Shown: positions 26,267-35,063, numbered from the stretch's first letter. The stretch: 64,000 bases of DNA from Streptomyces sp. TP-A0356 (GCF_001417775.1 NZ_BBZJ01000022.1:186001-250000), one strand, 5' to 3'. The notes: generated by a model not told the origin, from the sequence alone. Numbers and translations: made by a program.

Positions 26267-26943
26267 CGGGCGGCTCCCAGGTATCCGCAGGCGGCGGCCC
26301 GGCGCAGGGCCTCTTCCTTCGCCCCCGGCGCGTCCAGCGGCCCGTCGACGAGTCCGGCGAAGCCGATGGCGATCCGGTCGCCGCCGATCGGCGCGAGCGG
26401 CGCCTCGACGCTCTCTCCCGGCCCGAAGCGGACGGACGATCCCGCGGGCACGGCGAGCCGCATGCCGTAGGCCGTGGCGCGGTCGAAGTCGAGCCGGGGG
26501 TTGGCCTCGAAGAAGTGGAAATGGGAGGTGACGGAGACGGGCACGGTCGCGGTGTTGGTGACCGTCACCCGGGCCACCGCCGCGGGCTCGCCGTGCTCCG
26601 GCCCCGGCAGCAGCGCGCCCGGGGCCCGCTCCCCCAGCCCGCCCCCGACGGGGTCGCTGACGACCGCGAGTCGCGAGCCGTCGTCGAAGACGGCCTCGAC
26701 GTGCACCTCCGTGACGACGTCCGCCACACCCGGCAGGACGTCGTCCGGGCCGAGGACCGCGCGGGCGCGCTCGACGGCCTCGGCGAGCCGGGCACCGTCG
26801 CGGGCCGCCTCGCAGACCGTGTCGGCGATCAGGGCGGTCGCCTCCGGCACATTGAGTCTGAGGCCGCGGGCCTTGCGGGCCCGGGCCAGCTCGGCGGCCG
26901 AGAACAGCAGCAGCCGGTCCCGCTCCGTGGGGGTCAGTCTCAC
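26263..26943 (-). CDS. ureA: Urease gamma-beta fusion-like subunit
   Basis: This 226-residue protein fuses a gamma domain (MRLTPTERDRLLLFSAAELARARKARGLRLN, about 1-100) to a beta domain (PVSVTSHFHFFEANPRLDFDRATAYGMRLAVPAGSSVRFGPGE, about 115-226). Such UreAB fusions are common in actinobacteria and Helicobacter. It forms the non-catalytic shell around the alpha subunit. GTG 26943 has AAGGAG 7 nt upstream. It is the first gene of the operon; its stop overlaps the ATG of the alpha gene. Like that subunit it probably belongs to a second, non-canonical urease-type complex. Confidence 0.88.
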   Translation of the reverse strand: MRLTPTERDRLLLFSAAELARARKARGLRLNVPEATALIADTVCEAARDGARLAEAVERARAVLGPDDVLPGVADVVTEVHVEAVFDDGSRLAVVSDPVGGGLGERAPGALLPGPEHGEPAAVARVTVTNTATVPVSVTSHFHFFEANPRLDFDRATAYGMRLAVPAGSSVRFGPGESVEAPLAPIGGDRIAIGFAGLVDGPLDAPGAKEEALRRAAACGYLGAAR

Positions 26944-26966
26944 GCCGTCTCCTTGCCTCGCGCGGG

Positions 26967-26983
26967 TTAGAGCGTCACTCTAA
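26967..26983 (-). promoter_or_regulatory. Candidate TetR operator 1
   Basis: A near-perfect inverted repeat, TTAGAGCGTCACTCTAA, lies 24 nt upstream of the first gene of the urease-like/aguA operon. It is the size expected for a TetR-family operator. Assignment to the operon's own TetR protein is inference. Confidence 0.55.
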
Positions 26984-27035
26984 ATGCAGGTGTCGCCAAG
27001 GGGAAGAGGGACTTCCAAAAGGGAGGAGCGTGATC

Positions 27036-27046
27036 GAGCGGCGCTC
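27036..27046 (-). promoter_or_regulatory. Candidate TetR operator 2
   Basis: GAGCGGCGCTC, followed by TAA, repeats the core of operator 1 (GAGCG-N-C[GA]CTCTAA). The two centres are 66 bp apart, close to a whole number of helical turns. This spacing would suit cooperative binding. Confidence 0.4.
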
Positions 27047-27065
27047 TAACTCATGGCATGCAAAA

Positions 27066-27098
27066 GGGCCGCCCCGGACGCGGAGTCCGGAGCGGCCC
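27066..27098 (-). terminator. Terminator after ilvE
   Basis: A long GC-rich hairpin (GGGCCGC...CCGGAC / GTCCGG...GCGGCCC, 5-nt loop) is followed on the minus strand by TTTTGC. It lies 16 nt beyond the ilvE stop and isolates ilvE from the downstream urease-like operon. Confidence 0.85.
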
Positions 27099-27113
27099 GA
27101 GAGCGAGCGGCGG

Positions 27114-28202
27114 CTAGCCGAGCCTGTGCATCCAGCCGTGGGTGTCCTCGCGGGTCCCGCGCTGGAGGTCCAGAAGGGCCTCGCGGAGCCTGAGGGTGAC
27201 CTCGCCCGGCTCGCCGCCCGACTGCTTCCACTCGGCGCCCGTGCGCTTGACCGTGCCGACCGGGGTGATCACCGCTGCGGTGCCGCAGGCGAAGACCTCG
27301 GTGAGGGTGCCGTTCTCCGAGTCGGCCTGCCACTGGTCGATGGAGACGCGGCCCTCCTCCGCCTCGTAGCCGAGGTCGCGCGCGACGGTCAGCAGGGAGT
27401 CACGCGTGACGCCCTCCAGGATGGAGCCGGTCAGCGTCGGAGTGACGATCTTGTTCCCGTACACGAAGTACAGGTTCATGCCGCCGAGCTCCTCGACCCA
27501 CGTGTGCTCCACGGCGTCGAGGTAGCAGACCTGGTCGCAGCCCTTGGCCGCGGCCTCGGCCTGGGCGAGCAGGGAGGCGGCGTAGTTGCCGCCGGTCTTG
27601 GCGTCGCCCATGCCGCCGGGGACGGCGCGCACCCGGTCCTCGGAGACCCAGATGGAGACCGGGCGCACGCCGCCCGCGAAGTAGGCGCCCGCCGGGGAGG
27701 CGATGACCAGGAAGAGGTACTCGTTGGCCGGCTTCACGCCGAGGCCGACCTCGGTGGCGATCATGAACGGGCGCAGATAGAGCGACTCCTCGCCGCCGTG
27801 CGCCGGCACCCACGCCTGGTCCTGCCGGACGAGGACGTCGCACGCCTCGATGAACGTCTCGACCGGCAGCTCGGGCATCCCCAGGCGGTGGGCGGAGCGC
27901 TGGAAGCGGCGGGCGTTCATCTCCGGGCGGAAGGTGGCGACCGAACCGTCGGGCTGGCGGTACGCCTTGAGGCCCTCGAAGATCTCCTGCGCGTAGTGCA
28001 GGGTCATGTTCGCGGGGTCGAGGGAGAGCGGGCCGTACGGGACGAGCTGGCCGTCGTGCCAGCCCCGGCCCTCGGTCCACTTGATCGTCACCATGTGATC
28101 GGTGAAGTGGCGGCCGAAGCCGGGGTTGACCAGGATCGCCTCCCGCTCGGCGTCGGAGAGCGGGGTTGCGGAAGGCTTCAGCTCGATCGTGGGCGTCGTC
28201 AT
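27114..28202 (-). CDS. ilvE: Branched-chain amino acid aminotransferase
   Basis: This 362-residue fold-type IV PLP aminotransferase interconverts Val/Leu/Ile and their 2-oxo acids. The family features are HYAQEIFEGLKAY, the PLP lysine in GGMGDAKTGGNYAAS, YLDAVEHTWVEELGGMN and ACGTAAVITPVG. ATG 28202 has AAGGA upstream. A promoter and a 25-codon upstream ORF precede it. It acts last in biosynthesis and first in degradation, the latter feeding branched fatty-acid starter units. leuB lies upstream on the same strand but behind its own terminator, so the two appear to be separate units. Confidence 0.95.
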   Translation of the reverse strand: MTTPTIELKPSATPLSDAEREAILVNPGFGRHFTDHMVTIKWTEGRGWHDGQLVPYGPLSLDPANMTLHYAQEIFEGLKAYRQPDGSVATFRPEMNARRFQRSAHRLGMPELPVETFIEACDVLVRQDQAWVPAHGGEESLYLRPFMIATEVGLGVKPANEYLFLVIASPAGAYFAGGVRPVSIWVSEDRVRAVPGGMGDAKTGGNYAASLLAQAEAAAKGCDQVCYLDAVEHTWVEELGGMNLYFVYGNKIVTPTLTGSILEGVTRDSLLTVARDLGYEAEEGRVSIDQWQADSENGTLTEVFACGTAAVITPVGTVKRTGAEWKQSGGEPGEVTLRLREALLDLQRGTREDTHGWMHRLG

Positions 28203-28215
28203 GTGTGGTTGTCCT

Positions 28216-28293
28216 TCACCGGTTGTGTTGACGGGCCGCGCTCACGCCCGTACCGGCAGTGGCCAGTGTTAGGACGTCCGAGCATTCCCTCAT
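28216..28293 (-). CDS. Candidate 25-codon upstream ORF in the ilvE leader
   Basis: An ATG at 28293 with GGAG 8 nt upstream opens a 25-codon frame (MRECSDVLTLATAGTG...). Its TGA overlaps the ribosome-binding region of ilvE, 13 nt before the ilvE ATG. It begins about 12 nt after the predicted transcription start. The codons are not strongly enriched for Ile/Leu/Val. It could couple translation to ilvE or be a chance frame; conservation would decide. Confidence 0.35.
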   Translation of the reverse strand: MRECSDVLTLATAGTGVSAARQHNR

Positions 28294-28311
28294 ACCGCGG
28301 CTCCGCGTTCG

Positions 28312-28340
28312 ATTATCGCAAGCGGGGAGTCGTGGACGAA
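28312..28340 (-). promoter_or_regulatory. Sigma70-type promoter of ilvE
   Basis: On the minus strand a TTCGTC -35 (28335-28340) and a GATAAT -10 (28312-28317) are separated by 17 nt, giving a start near 28305. That leaves a leader of about 100 nt before ilvE. Confidence 0.55.
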
Positions 28341-28410
28341 ACGGTGTGAATGCGGCCCAGGGTGTGCCCAGGGGTGGGTCGATGGTGACACCCGGCGAGG
28401 GCATGGAAAA

Positions 28411-28439
28411 GCCGCCGGGCGCTAATGCGACCCGGCGGC
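28411..28439 (-). terminator. Terminator after leuB
   Basis: A perfect 9-bp stem (GCCGCCGGG / CCCGGCGGC) with an 11-nt loop is followed on the minus strand by TTTTCC. It lies 30 nt beyond the leuB stop. Confidence 0.85.
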
Positions 28440-28469
28440 CTGACTCAGGGGTGTGAGTGGCGCGGCGGG

Positions 28470-29513
28470 TCAGCCGGCTACTCGTACGGCGAGCGCGTCG
28501 CCGATCTCGTCGGTGGTGCGGGCGGGCTTGCCCACGCGCTCCGCGAGGTCGGCGGAGACGGCCTCCTCGATGCGGGCCGCCTCTGCCTCGTGGCCGAGGT
28601 GGCGCAGCAGGAGGGCGACCGACAGGACGGTGGCCGACGGGTCGGCCTTGCCCTGGCCCGCGATGTCGGGCGCCGAGCCGTGCACGGGCTCGAACATCGA
28701 GGGGAACTCGCCGGACGGGTTGATGTTGCCGGAGGCGGCGACCCCGATGCCGCCGGAGATGGCGGCGGCCAGGTCGGTGATGATGTCGCCGAAGAGGTTG
28801 TCGGTGACGATCACGTCGAAGCGTTCGGGCTGCGTGACGAGGTAGATCGTCGCCGCGTCCACGTGCATGTACTCGGTGGTGACCTCGGGGAACTCCTCGC
28901 CCACCTTGGTGAAGATGTCCGTCCACAGGTGACCGGCGTGCACGAGCACGTTGTTCTTGTGGACGAGGGCCAGCTTCTTGCGGGGGCGGGCCTGCGCGCG
29001 GGCGTACGCGTCGCGCACGACGCGCTCGATGCCGAAGGCGGTGTTCAGCGAGACCTCGGTGGCGACCGCGTGCGGGGTGCCGGTGCGGATGGTGCCGCCG
29101 TTGCCCGTGTAGGGGCCCTCGGTGCCCTCGCGGACCACCACGAAGTCGATCTCGGGCTGGCCCGCGAGCGGGGTCTCGACGCCCGGGAGCAGCTTGGAGG
29201 GCCGCAGGTTGACGTGGTGGTCGAAGGCGAAACGGAGCTTGAGCAGGAAGCCGCGCTCCAGGACGCCGGAGGGGACCGACGGGTCGCCGATCGCGCCGAG
29301 CAGGATCGCGTCGTGCCGCTTGAGCTGCTCCAGGTCGGCGTCGGTGAGGGTCTCGCCCGTGGCGTGGTAGCGCCGGGCGCCGAAGTCGTACTCCTTGGTC
29401 TCCAGCTTCACATCCTGCGGGAGGACGGCGGAGAGGACCTTGAGCCCCTGGGCCACGACCTCCTGGCCGATGCCGTCACCGGGAATCACTGCGAGATTGA
29501 TGCTGCGAGACAT
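28470..29513 (-). CDS. leuB: 3-isopropylmalate dehydrogenase
   Basis: This 347-residue NAD-dependent beta-decarboxylating dehydrogenase converts 3-isopropylmalate to 2-oxoisocaproate; related citramalate-pathway chemistry is possible. Motifs are NLAVIPGDGIGQEV at the N-terminus, the substrate-binding arginines in RFAFDHHVNLRP, the metal site TDNLFGDIITDLAAA and the NAD loop EPVHGSAPDIAGQGKADP. The shorter, actinobacterial class of LeuB has this length. ATG 29513 begins MSRSINLAVIPG; the frame runs further 5' without homology. AAGGAG lies 12 nt upstream. It is monocistronic with its own terminator. Confidence 0.95.
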   Translation of the reverse strand: MSRSINLAVIPGDGIGQEVVAQGLKVLSAVLPQDVKLETKEYDFGARRYHATGETLTDADLEQLKRHDAILLGAIGDPSVPSGVLERGFLLKLRFAFDHHVNLRPSKLLPGVETPLAGQPEIDFVVVREGTEGPYTGNGGTIRTGTPHAVATEVSLNTAFGIERVVRDAYARAQARPRKKLALVHKNNVLVHAGHLWTDIFTKVGEEFPEVTTEYMHVDAATIYLVTQPERFDVIVTDNLFGDIITDLAAAISGGIGVAASGNINPSGEFPSMFEPVHGSAPDIAGQGKADPSATVLSVALLLRHLGHEAEAARIEEAVSADLAERVGKPARTTDEIGDALAVRVAG

Positions 29514-29588
29514 GCCGGCACCGTACTCCTTGTCCCATGGGATGACACTGGCCGTCCGGGATGCGGACACGCGGGCGGACGACCGCGC

Positions 29589-29851
29589 CGTACGACCCTG
29601 GCCGAGCAGTACGAGTACCTGCACGCACGGCTGCCCCGGCGGGGCGCCCTGGCGACCGCGGGCGCGGTGGCCGGCGGGCTGCTGACCGGCTGCTGCGGAT
29701 CGGGCACGACGACCGCGGACGGGGCGCCGACCCCCGCGACCACCACACGGGTGGACGGCTCAGCCGTGCACCCGTTCGGCCGCCATCTCGCTTCGGCGCC
29801 GACCTGCGGACGCAGCGGATCGACCACTTCGAGGTGCGGCGCGGTACGTGA
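29589..29851 (+). pseudogene. Remnant of a secreted metallophosphoesterase
   Basis: On the plus strand a frame reads TLAEQYEYLHARLPRRGALATAG and a hydrophobic segment ending in LLTGC, like the export signal of actinobacterial metallophosphoesterases. It continues to PFGRHLA and then, after a one-frame shift, FGADLRTQ-RIDHFEVRRG and a stop. The last block looks like the C-terminus of the same family, so some 400 residues with all catalytic motifs are missing. I read it as an internally deleted, frameshifted gene. The identification is by eye and moderate. Confidence 0.4.
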
Positions 29852-29938
29852 CGCGGGGCGCCCGACCGCGCCGCACCTCGTGCGGGTGCGGCTCCCGGCT
29901 TGTGGGTGGTGCTACGGCTCTCCGGACGCTGCGGCGGC

Positions 29939-30070
29939 TCAGTGGCCGGTCTCGCCGCCGTTGTCCCGGCGGTCGAGGGCGCGATGGAGCGCGGCGGCGG
30001 CGTTCTTGCGGTCGGACTCGTTCGTCCGGGAAACGTGACGGACTCGGCGGCGGGCGGTCGTCTCGGCCAT
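29939..30070 (-). CDS. Small conserved 43-residue basic protein
   Basis: ATG 30070 to TGA 29939 encodes a 43-residue, highly charged protein: MAETTARRRVRHV followed by SRTNESDRKNAAAALHRALD and a short Asn/Gly tail. A GAAGGAG lies 10 nt upstream. The composition (Arg-rich N-terminus, amphipathic helix in the middle) is protein-like, and I recall very similar short proteins across Streptomyces. No function is known to me. It is transcribed alone on the minus strand between the phosphoesterase remnant and the acetyltransferase gene. Confidence 0.75.
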   Translation of the reverse strand: MAETTARRRVRHVSRTNESDRKNAAAALHRALDRRDNGGETGH

Positions 30071-30341
30071 GGGGAATCGACTCCTTCGATGATCCTGGAG
30101 TGCGGAAAGGGGTTACGAGACGCCGGAGGGCGGGGAGCGGTGCCGCAGGGGTTGCCTGCACGGGGCCCGGCTCACGACCGCCATTCGCTTGATCGAGCGA
30201 GACGTTCGGCTCCTACAAAACTAAAGGAGGACCGGGCGTCTGTCTGCACAACTACTCGGACTTCCTACTATCTGAGACGGCGAATCGAGTCGCACCGCCG
30301 TGAGCTGCGGAGACGTCAAGCCCGCGGGCTACCCGGATCGT
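30071..30341. other. Intergenic region between the small protein and the acetyltransferase gene
   Basis: This short intergenic stretch contains the small gene's leader (ribosome-binding site near 30081-30087) and an AT-richer block at about 30205-30285. A ribosome-binding-site-like AAAGGAGG at 30223-30230 is not followed by a recognisable gene on the plus strand. I cannot assign a promoter with confidence. Confidence 0.4.
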
Positions 30342-30881
30342 TCAGAGCAGGTCCCCGTTGCGCCAGTCGAAGACCAGCTCGTGTGCGGGGTCGAGCGGGC
30401 CGGTCGCCACCGGGCGCAGGAAGGTGGAGTCCTCCTCGTCGGGGAGGCGGATGACACCGTCGGGGCCGAGGGCACACACGCGGCCGGGCCACAGCTGCCA
30501 GCCCCGCGCCGCGTACAGACCGGCGCCCTCGTCGCTGGCGGAGAGCGCACCGAGGTCGTAGGCGCGGTCGACGATCCGCTCCACCCCGGCCATGACGCGC
30601 CCGCCGAGCCCCCGGCGCTGCACGTCCGGCCGCACGCCCACGCTCTCCACGTACCCCACGCGCAGCCAGCGCCCACGATGGCCGACGCGCCGCAGGATGA
30701 CCGACCCGTGCGCGGCGAGCCCCCGCTCGTCACTGACCATGACGTGCATCCCGCCGAGGGTGTGGTCCCAGTCGTCGTCGTCGAAGTCCCCCTCGAAGGC
30801 CTCCTCAAGCAGTTCCCGGAGAGCCGGCAGTTCGCCGGGGTCGAGGTCGGCCGTGTGGGCGATACGGACTCGGGCGGTCAC
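30342..30881 (-). CDS. Aminoglycoside 2'-N-acetyltransferase-like GNAT protein
   Basis: This 179-residue GNAT protein resembles the AAC(2')-I family in length and landmarks: an acidic EAFEGDFDDDDWDHTLGGMHV near residue 30 and the acetyl-CoA loop VGVRPDVQRRGLGGRVM. ALSASDEGAGLYAARGWQLWPG and a C-terminal DWRNGDLL region follow. Chromosomal members in actinobacteria do not always confer resistance; the natural role may lie in cell-wall metabolism. I chose GTG 30881 because homologues start there. An AATACT -10-like hexamer lies 6 nt upstream and no ribosome-binding site is seen, so the transcript may be leaderless. Confidence 0.85.
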   Translation of the reverse strand: MTARVRIAHTADLDPGELPALRELLEEAFEGDFDDDDWDHTLGGMHVMVSDERGLAAHGSVILRRVGHRGRWLRVGYVESVGVRPDVQRRGLGGRVMAGVERIVDRAYDLGALSASDEGAGLYAARGWQLWPGRVCALGPDGVIRLPDEEDSTFLRPVATGPLDPAHELVFDWRNGDLL

Positions 30882-31035
30882 GGAATCAGTATTCCGCACC
30901 CCATCACGAACAGCCACAACCGCCGGGCTCTCCTGGCCGGTCAGCGATGGGCACGCCGCGCCCGGGAGACACACGCGGGCCAGGTCGCCGCCCTGCGGGA
31001 CGGCTTCCTGGCCCGGAACCTCACGAGACGGAGGC

Positions 31036-32667
<1,632 letters not shown>

Positions 32668-32705
32668 GTGTTCCGTAACTCCTTACTGAGCGGTGTGGGT
32701 CGGGC

Positions 32706-33632
32706 TCAGCCCTTGCCGACCATCGAGCGGACGAAGAACCGAAGGTTCGCGGGCTTCTCCGCCAGGCGGCGCATGAAGTAGCCGTACCAGTCCGTGCCGT
32801 AGGCCGTGTAGACGCGCATGCGGTGACCCTCGGCGGCCAGCCGCAGGTGCTCGTCGCTGCGGATGCCGTACAGCATCTGGAACTCGTACTCGTCGAGCTT
32901 GCGTCCGGCGCGCCGGGCGAGTTCCTGTGCGACGGAGATGATCCTCGGGTCGTGGGACCCGATCATCGGGTATCCCTCACCCTCCATGAGGGTCCTCAGG
33001 ACACGGACGTACGCCTTGTCGATCTCGTGCTTGTTCTGGAACGCGACCGACGCGGGCTCCTTGTACGCCCCCTTCACGATACGCACCCGGCTGCCGCTCG
33101 CGGCCAGACGCCGGGCGTCGGCCTCCGTGCGGAAGAGGTAGGCCTGGATCACACAGCCGGTTGCCGGGAAGTCCTTCCGCAGCTCCTCGTGGATGGCGAA
33201 CATCGAGTCGAGGGTGGTGTGGTCCTCGGCGTCCAGCGTGACCGTCGTCCCGATCGCCGTGGCGGCCTCGACGACCGGGCGCACATTGGCGAGGGCCAGC
33301 TCATGGCCGCCGGGCAGGGCCTGGCCGAACATCGAGAGCTTGACCGACATCTCGGCGCGGGTGCCCAGCTCCAGCGGCCTCAGCCGCTCGATCAGCTGCA
33401 GGTACGCGTCGCGGGCGGTGGCGGCCTGCTCGGGGGTCGTGATGTCCTCGCCGACGACGTCCATGGTCAGTTCGAGGCCCTTGCCGGCGAGGTCCCGGAC
33501 GATCGGGACGATCTGGTCCACGGTCTCGCCGGGGATGAAGCGGTCGACGACCTGCTTGGTCACCGGGGCCGCCGAGATCAGACGGCGCATCCGGTCGCTG
33601 CGCGACGCGGCGAGAATCACGGGACCCAGCAC
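32706..33632 (-). CDS. putA: Proline dehydrogenase
   Basis: This 308-residue monofunctional FAD-dependent proline dehydrogenase oxidises proline to P5C. The TIM-barrel signatures are LTMDVVGEDITTPEQA, VKLSMFGQAL, TLDAEDHTTLD, RIVKGAYKEP, FQMLYGIRSDEH and the C-terminal YGTDWYGYFMRRLAEKP. GTG 33632 has GGAGG 6 nt upstream; the frame is open further 5' but without homology. It is the first gene of a two-gene operon with pruA. The product hands P5C to PruA. The symbol is functional; actinobacterial genomes also use pruB for such stand-alone enzymes. Confidence 0.93.
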   Translation of the reverse strand: MLGPVILAASRSDRMRRLISAAPVTKQVVDRFIPGETVDQIVPIVRDLAGKGLELTMDVVGEDITTPEQAATARDAYLQLIERLRPLELGTRAEMSVKLSMFGQALPGGHELALANVRPVVEAATAIGTTVTLDAEDHTTLDSMFAIHEELRKDFPATGCVIQAYLFRTEADARRLAASGSRVRIVKGAYKEPASVAFQNKHEIDKAYVRVLRTLMEGEGYPMIGSHDPRIISVAQELARRAGRKLDEYEFQMLYGIRSDEHLRLAAEGHRMRVYTAYGTDWYGYFMRRLAEKPANLRFFVRSMVGKG

Positions 33633-33793
33633 GGGGCACCTCCACAAGGCATCAGGAGGCCGAATCCCGACCATTCGGGTACGGCACGGAGAACCACCGT
33701 GAAACCTAAGGATCTCTCCGATCGTGGGCCATCGACAGCTGTCACGCATCCGTGCCCTGGATCTCAGACATCTGTATGAGCAGGGTGGAGAAT

Positions 33794-33810
33794 GCGGGAC
33801 AATGTCCCGC
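33794..33810 (+). promoter_or_regulatory. Perfect palindrome across the pucR-type start codon
   Basis: GCGGGACA-A-TGTCCCGC is an 8-1-8 perfect inverted repeat. Its centre is the A of the regulator's ATG at 33802. It is well placed for autoregulation or for control of the divergent proline operon. It could also form an RNA hairpin that occludes the start. Confidence 0.5.
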
Positions 33811-35004
33811 GTGGCGGATGTTTTCAAGGCGGGCCGGGGCGACTACCAGGAGCTCGTCGACGAGATCTCGGAGCTGCTCGGCGCCCCGGCGACCCTGGAG
33901 AACCGGGACTTCGAGCTGATCGCCTTCGCCGCGTACGACAGCGAGGGCGAGTTCGACGAGGCGTCCCTCGATCCGGTCCGCACCCGCTCGATCCTGACCC
34001 GCCGCTCCACGGCGGCGGTGCGTCGGTGGTTCGAGGGCTTCGGCATCGCACGCGCCACTGGGCCCGTGCGCATTCCGCCCACCCCGGAGGCGGGCGTCTC
34101 CCGCGGACGGATCTGCCTGCCCGTACGCCACCGGGGTGTCGTCCTCGGGTATGTCTGGCTGCTGGCCGACGAGCCGGGTCCGTCCGAGGCGCAACTGTCG
34201 GCCGCGATGGAGGTCGCCGCCCGCATCGGCGCGCTGCTCGCGGACGAGGCGCAGGCGGGCGCGGACCTGACGCGCGAGCTGCGCGCGGTCCTCACCGCCG
34301 AGCCCGGCTGGCAACAGGACATGGCGGTGGCCGAGTTGCGTACGGCGCTGGGGGCGCGGGGCGAGGGCCTGCACACGGTGGTGTGCGTGGCCCCCTGGCC
34401 CTCGGCGGACCCGGACGACGCCCCCTCGGTCCGCACGCTGCCGGCCGCCACCGCGCTGTGCACGGTGCCCTGGGGTACGACGGCCCAGTGCCTGGCGCTG
34501 CTGGTGCGGCTGCGGTCGGCGGACGTCCTGACTCCGGCGCTGACGGCGGCCACGCGGCTGTTGCGGGAGGCGGCGGGGGTAGGCGGCGGTGGGCGGACCG
34601 CGGCCGGGGTGGCCGGCGCCCGCCATGGCCTCGCCGAGCTGGGCACCGCCTGGCAGGAGGCCTCGGCGGCGGCCCGCGCGACCCTCGCGGAGCCCCGGCT
34701 CGGCCCCATCGCGCAGTGGTCGTCCATCGGGCCCTACCGCCTGCTCACCTCGCTCCCACCACAGGCGGCCCACGACCCGGCCGTACGGGTCCTGTTGTCG
34801 CCCGCCCACCGTGAACTCGCCCGCACGGCCGAGGTGTTCCTGGACTGCGCGGGCCAGGCGGGCCGCACGGCGACGGAACTGGGCATCCACCGACAGACCC
34901 TGTACTACCGCCTGTCCCGCGTCGAACAGCTCACCGGCCTGGACCTGGACGACGGCGAGGACCGTCTGCTGCTGCACATGGCGCTGAAGGGGGCGCGGCT
35001 CTAA
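33802..35004 (+). CDS. PucR-type transcriptional regulator of proline utilisation
   Basis: This 400-residue PucR/CdaR-type activator has an N-terminal GAF-like sensing domain. The C-terminal DNA-binding domain is TATELGIHRQTLYYRLSRVEQLTGLDL. It is divergent from the proline dehydrogenase gene. In mycobacteria and corynebacteria PruC/PruR proteins of this family activate proline catabolism, so a proline- or P5C-responsive role is likely. ATG 33802 (MSRVADVF) has GGAG 10 nt upstream and lies inside a perfect palindrome. An upstream ATG at 33724 is in frame but has a weaker context. It is followed by a long terminator hairpin. Confidence 0.88.
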   Translation: MSRVADVFKAGRGDYQELVDEISELLGAPATLENRDFELIAFAAYDSEGEFDEASLDPVRTRSILTRRSTAAVRRWFEGFGIARATGPVRIPPTPEAGVSRGRICLPVRHRGVVLGYVWLLADEPGPSEAQLSAAMEVAARIGALLADEAQAGADLTRELRAVLTAEPGWQQDMAVAELRTALGARGEGLHTVVCVAPWPSADPDDAPSVRTLPAATALCTVPWGTTAQCLALLVRLRSADVLTPALTAATRLLREAAGVGGGGRTAAGVAGARHGLAELGTAWQEASAAARATLAEPRLGPIAQWSSIGPYRLLTSLPPQAAHDPAVRVLLSPAHRELARTAEVFLDCAGQAGRTATELGIHRQTLYYRLSRVEQLTGLDLDDGEDRLLLHMALKGARL

Positions 35005-35063
35005 GGGGTCCTTGCACTATGCCCGCCCGGGTCTCATCGGGCGCTCATAGTGCAAGGACCCCT
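35004..35063 (+). terminator. Long hairpin terminator after the pucR-type gene
   Basis: An 18-bp perfect stem (35004-35021 and 35046-35063) overlaps the last base of the TAA stop. A short inner CCCG/CGGG pairing lies in the loop. No gene is visible in the 330 nt between 35005 and 35334 beyond this and a second hairpin. Confidence 0.85.

Noticed and set aside
26263..26943. Separate ureA and ureB genes
   Set aside because: A single uninterrupted frame carries both the gamma and the beta domain, so it is one fusion gene.
28203..28470. Possible leucine attenuator between leuB and ilvE
   Set aside because: The hairpin at 28411-28439 directly follows the leuB stop and has a U-tract, which fits a simple leuB terminator. 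No run of Leu/Ile/Val codons precedes it.
30223..30290. AAAGGAGG with a nearby 11-codon Leu-containing frame on the plus strand (CTG start)
   Set aside because: There is no plus-strand gene downstream for a leader peptide to control, and the start would be a CTG. Probably chance, or part of the minus-strand promoter region.
30342..30881. Acquired antibiotic-resistance gene
   Set aside because: The AAC(2')-like gene has host codon bias, no mobile element nearby and conserved neighbours. It looks like a chromosomal core gene; resistance cannot be claimed.
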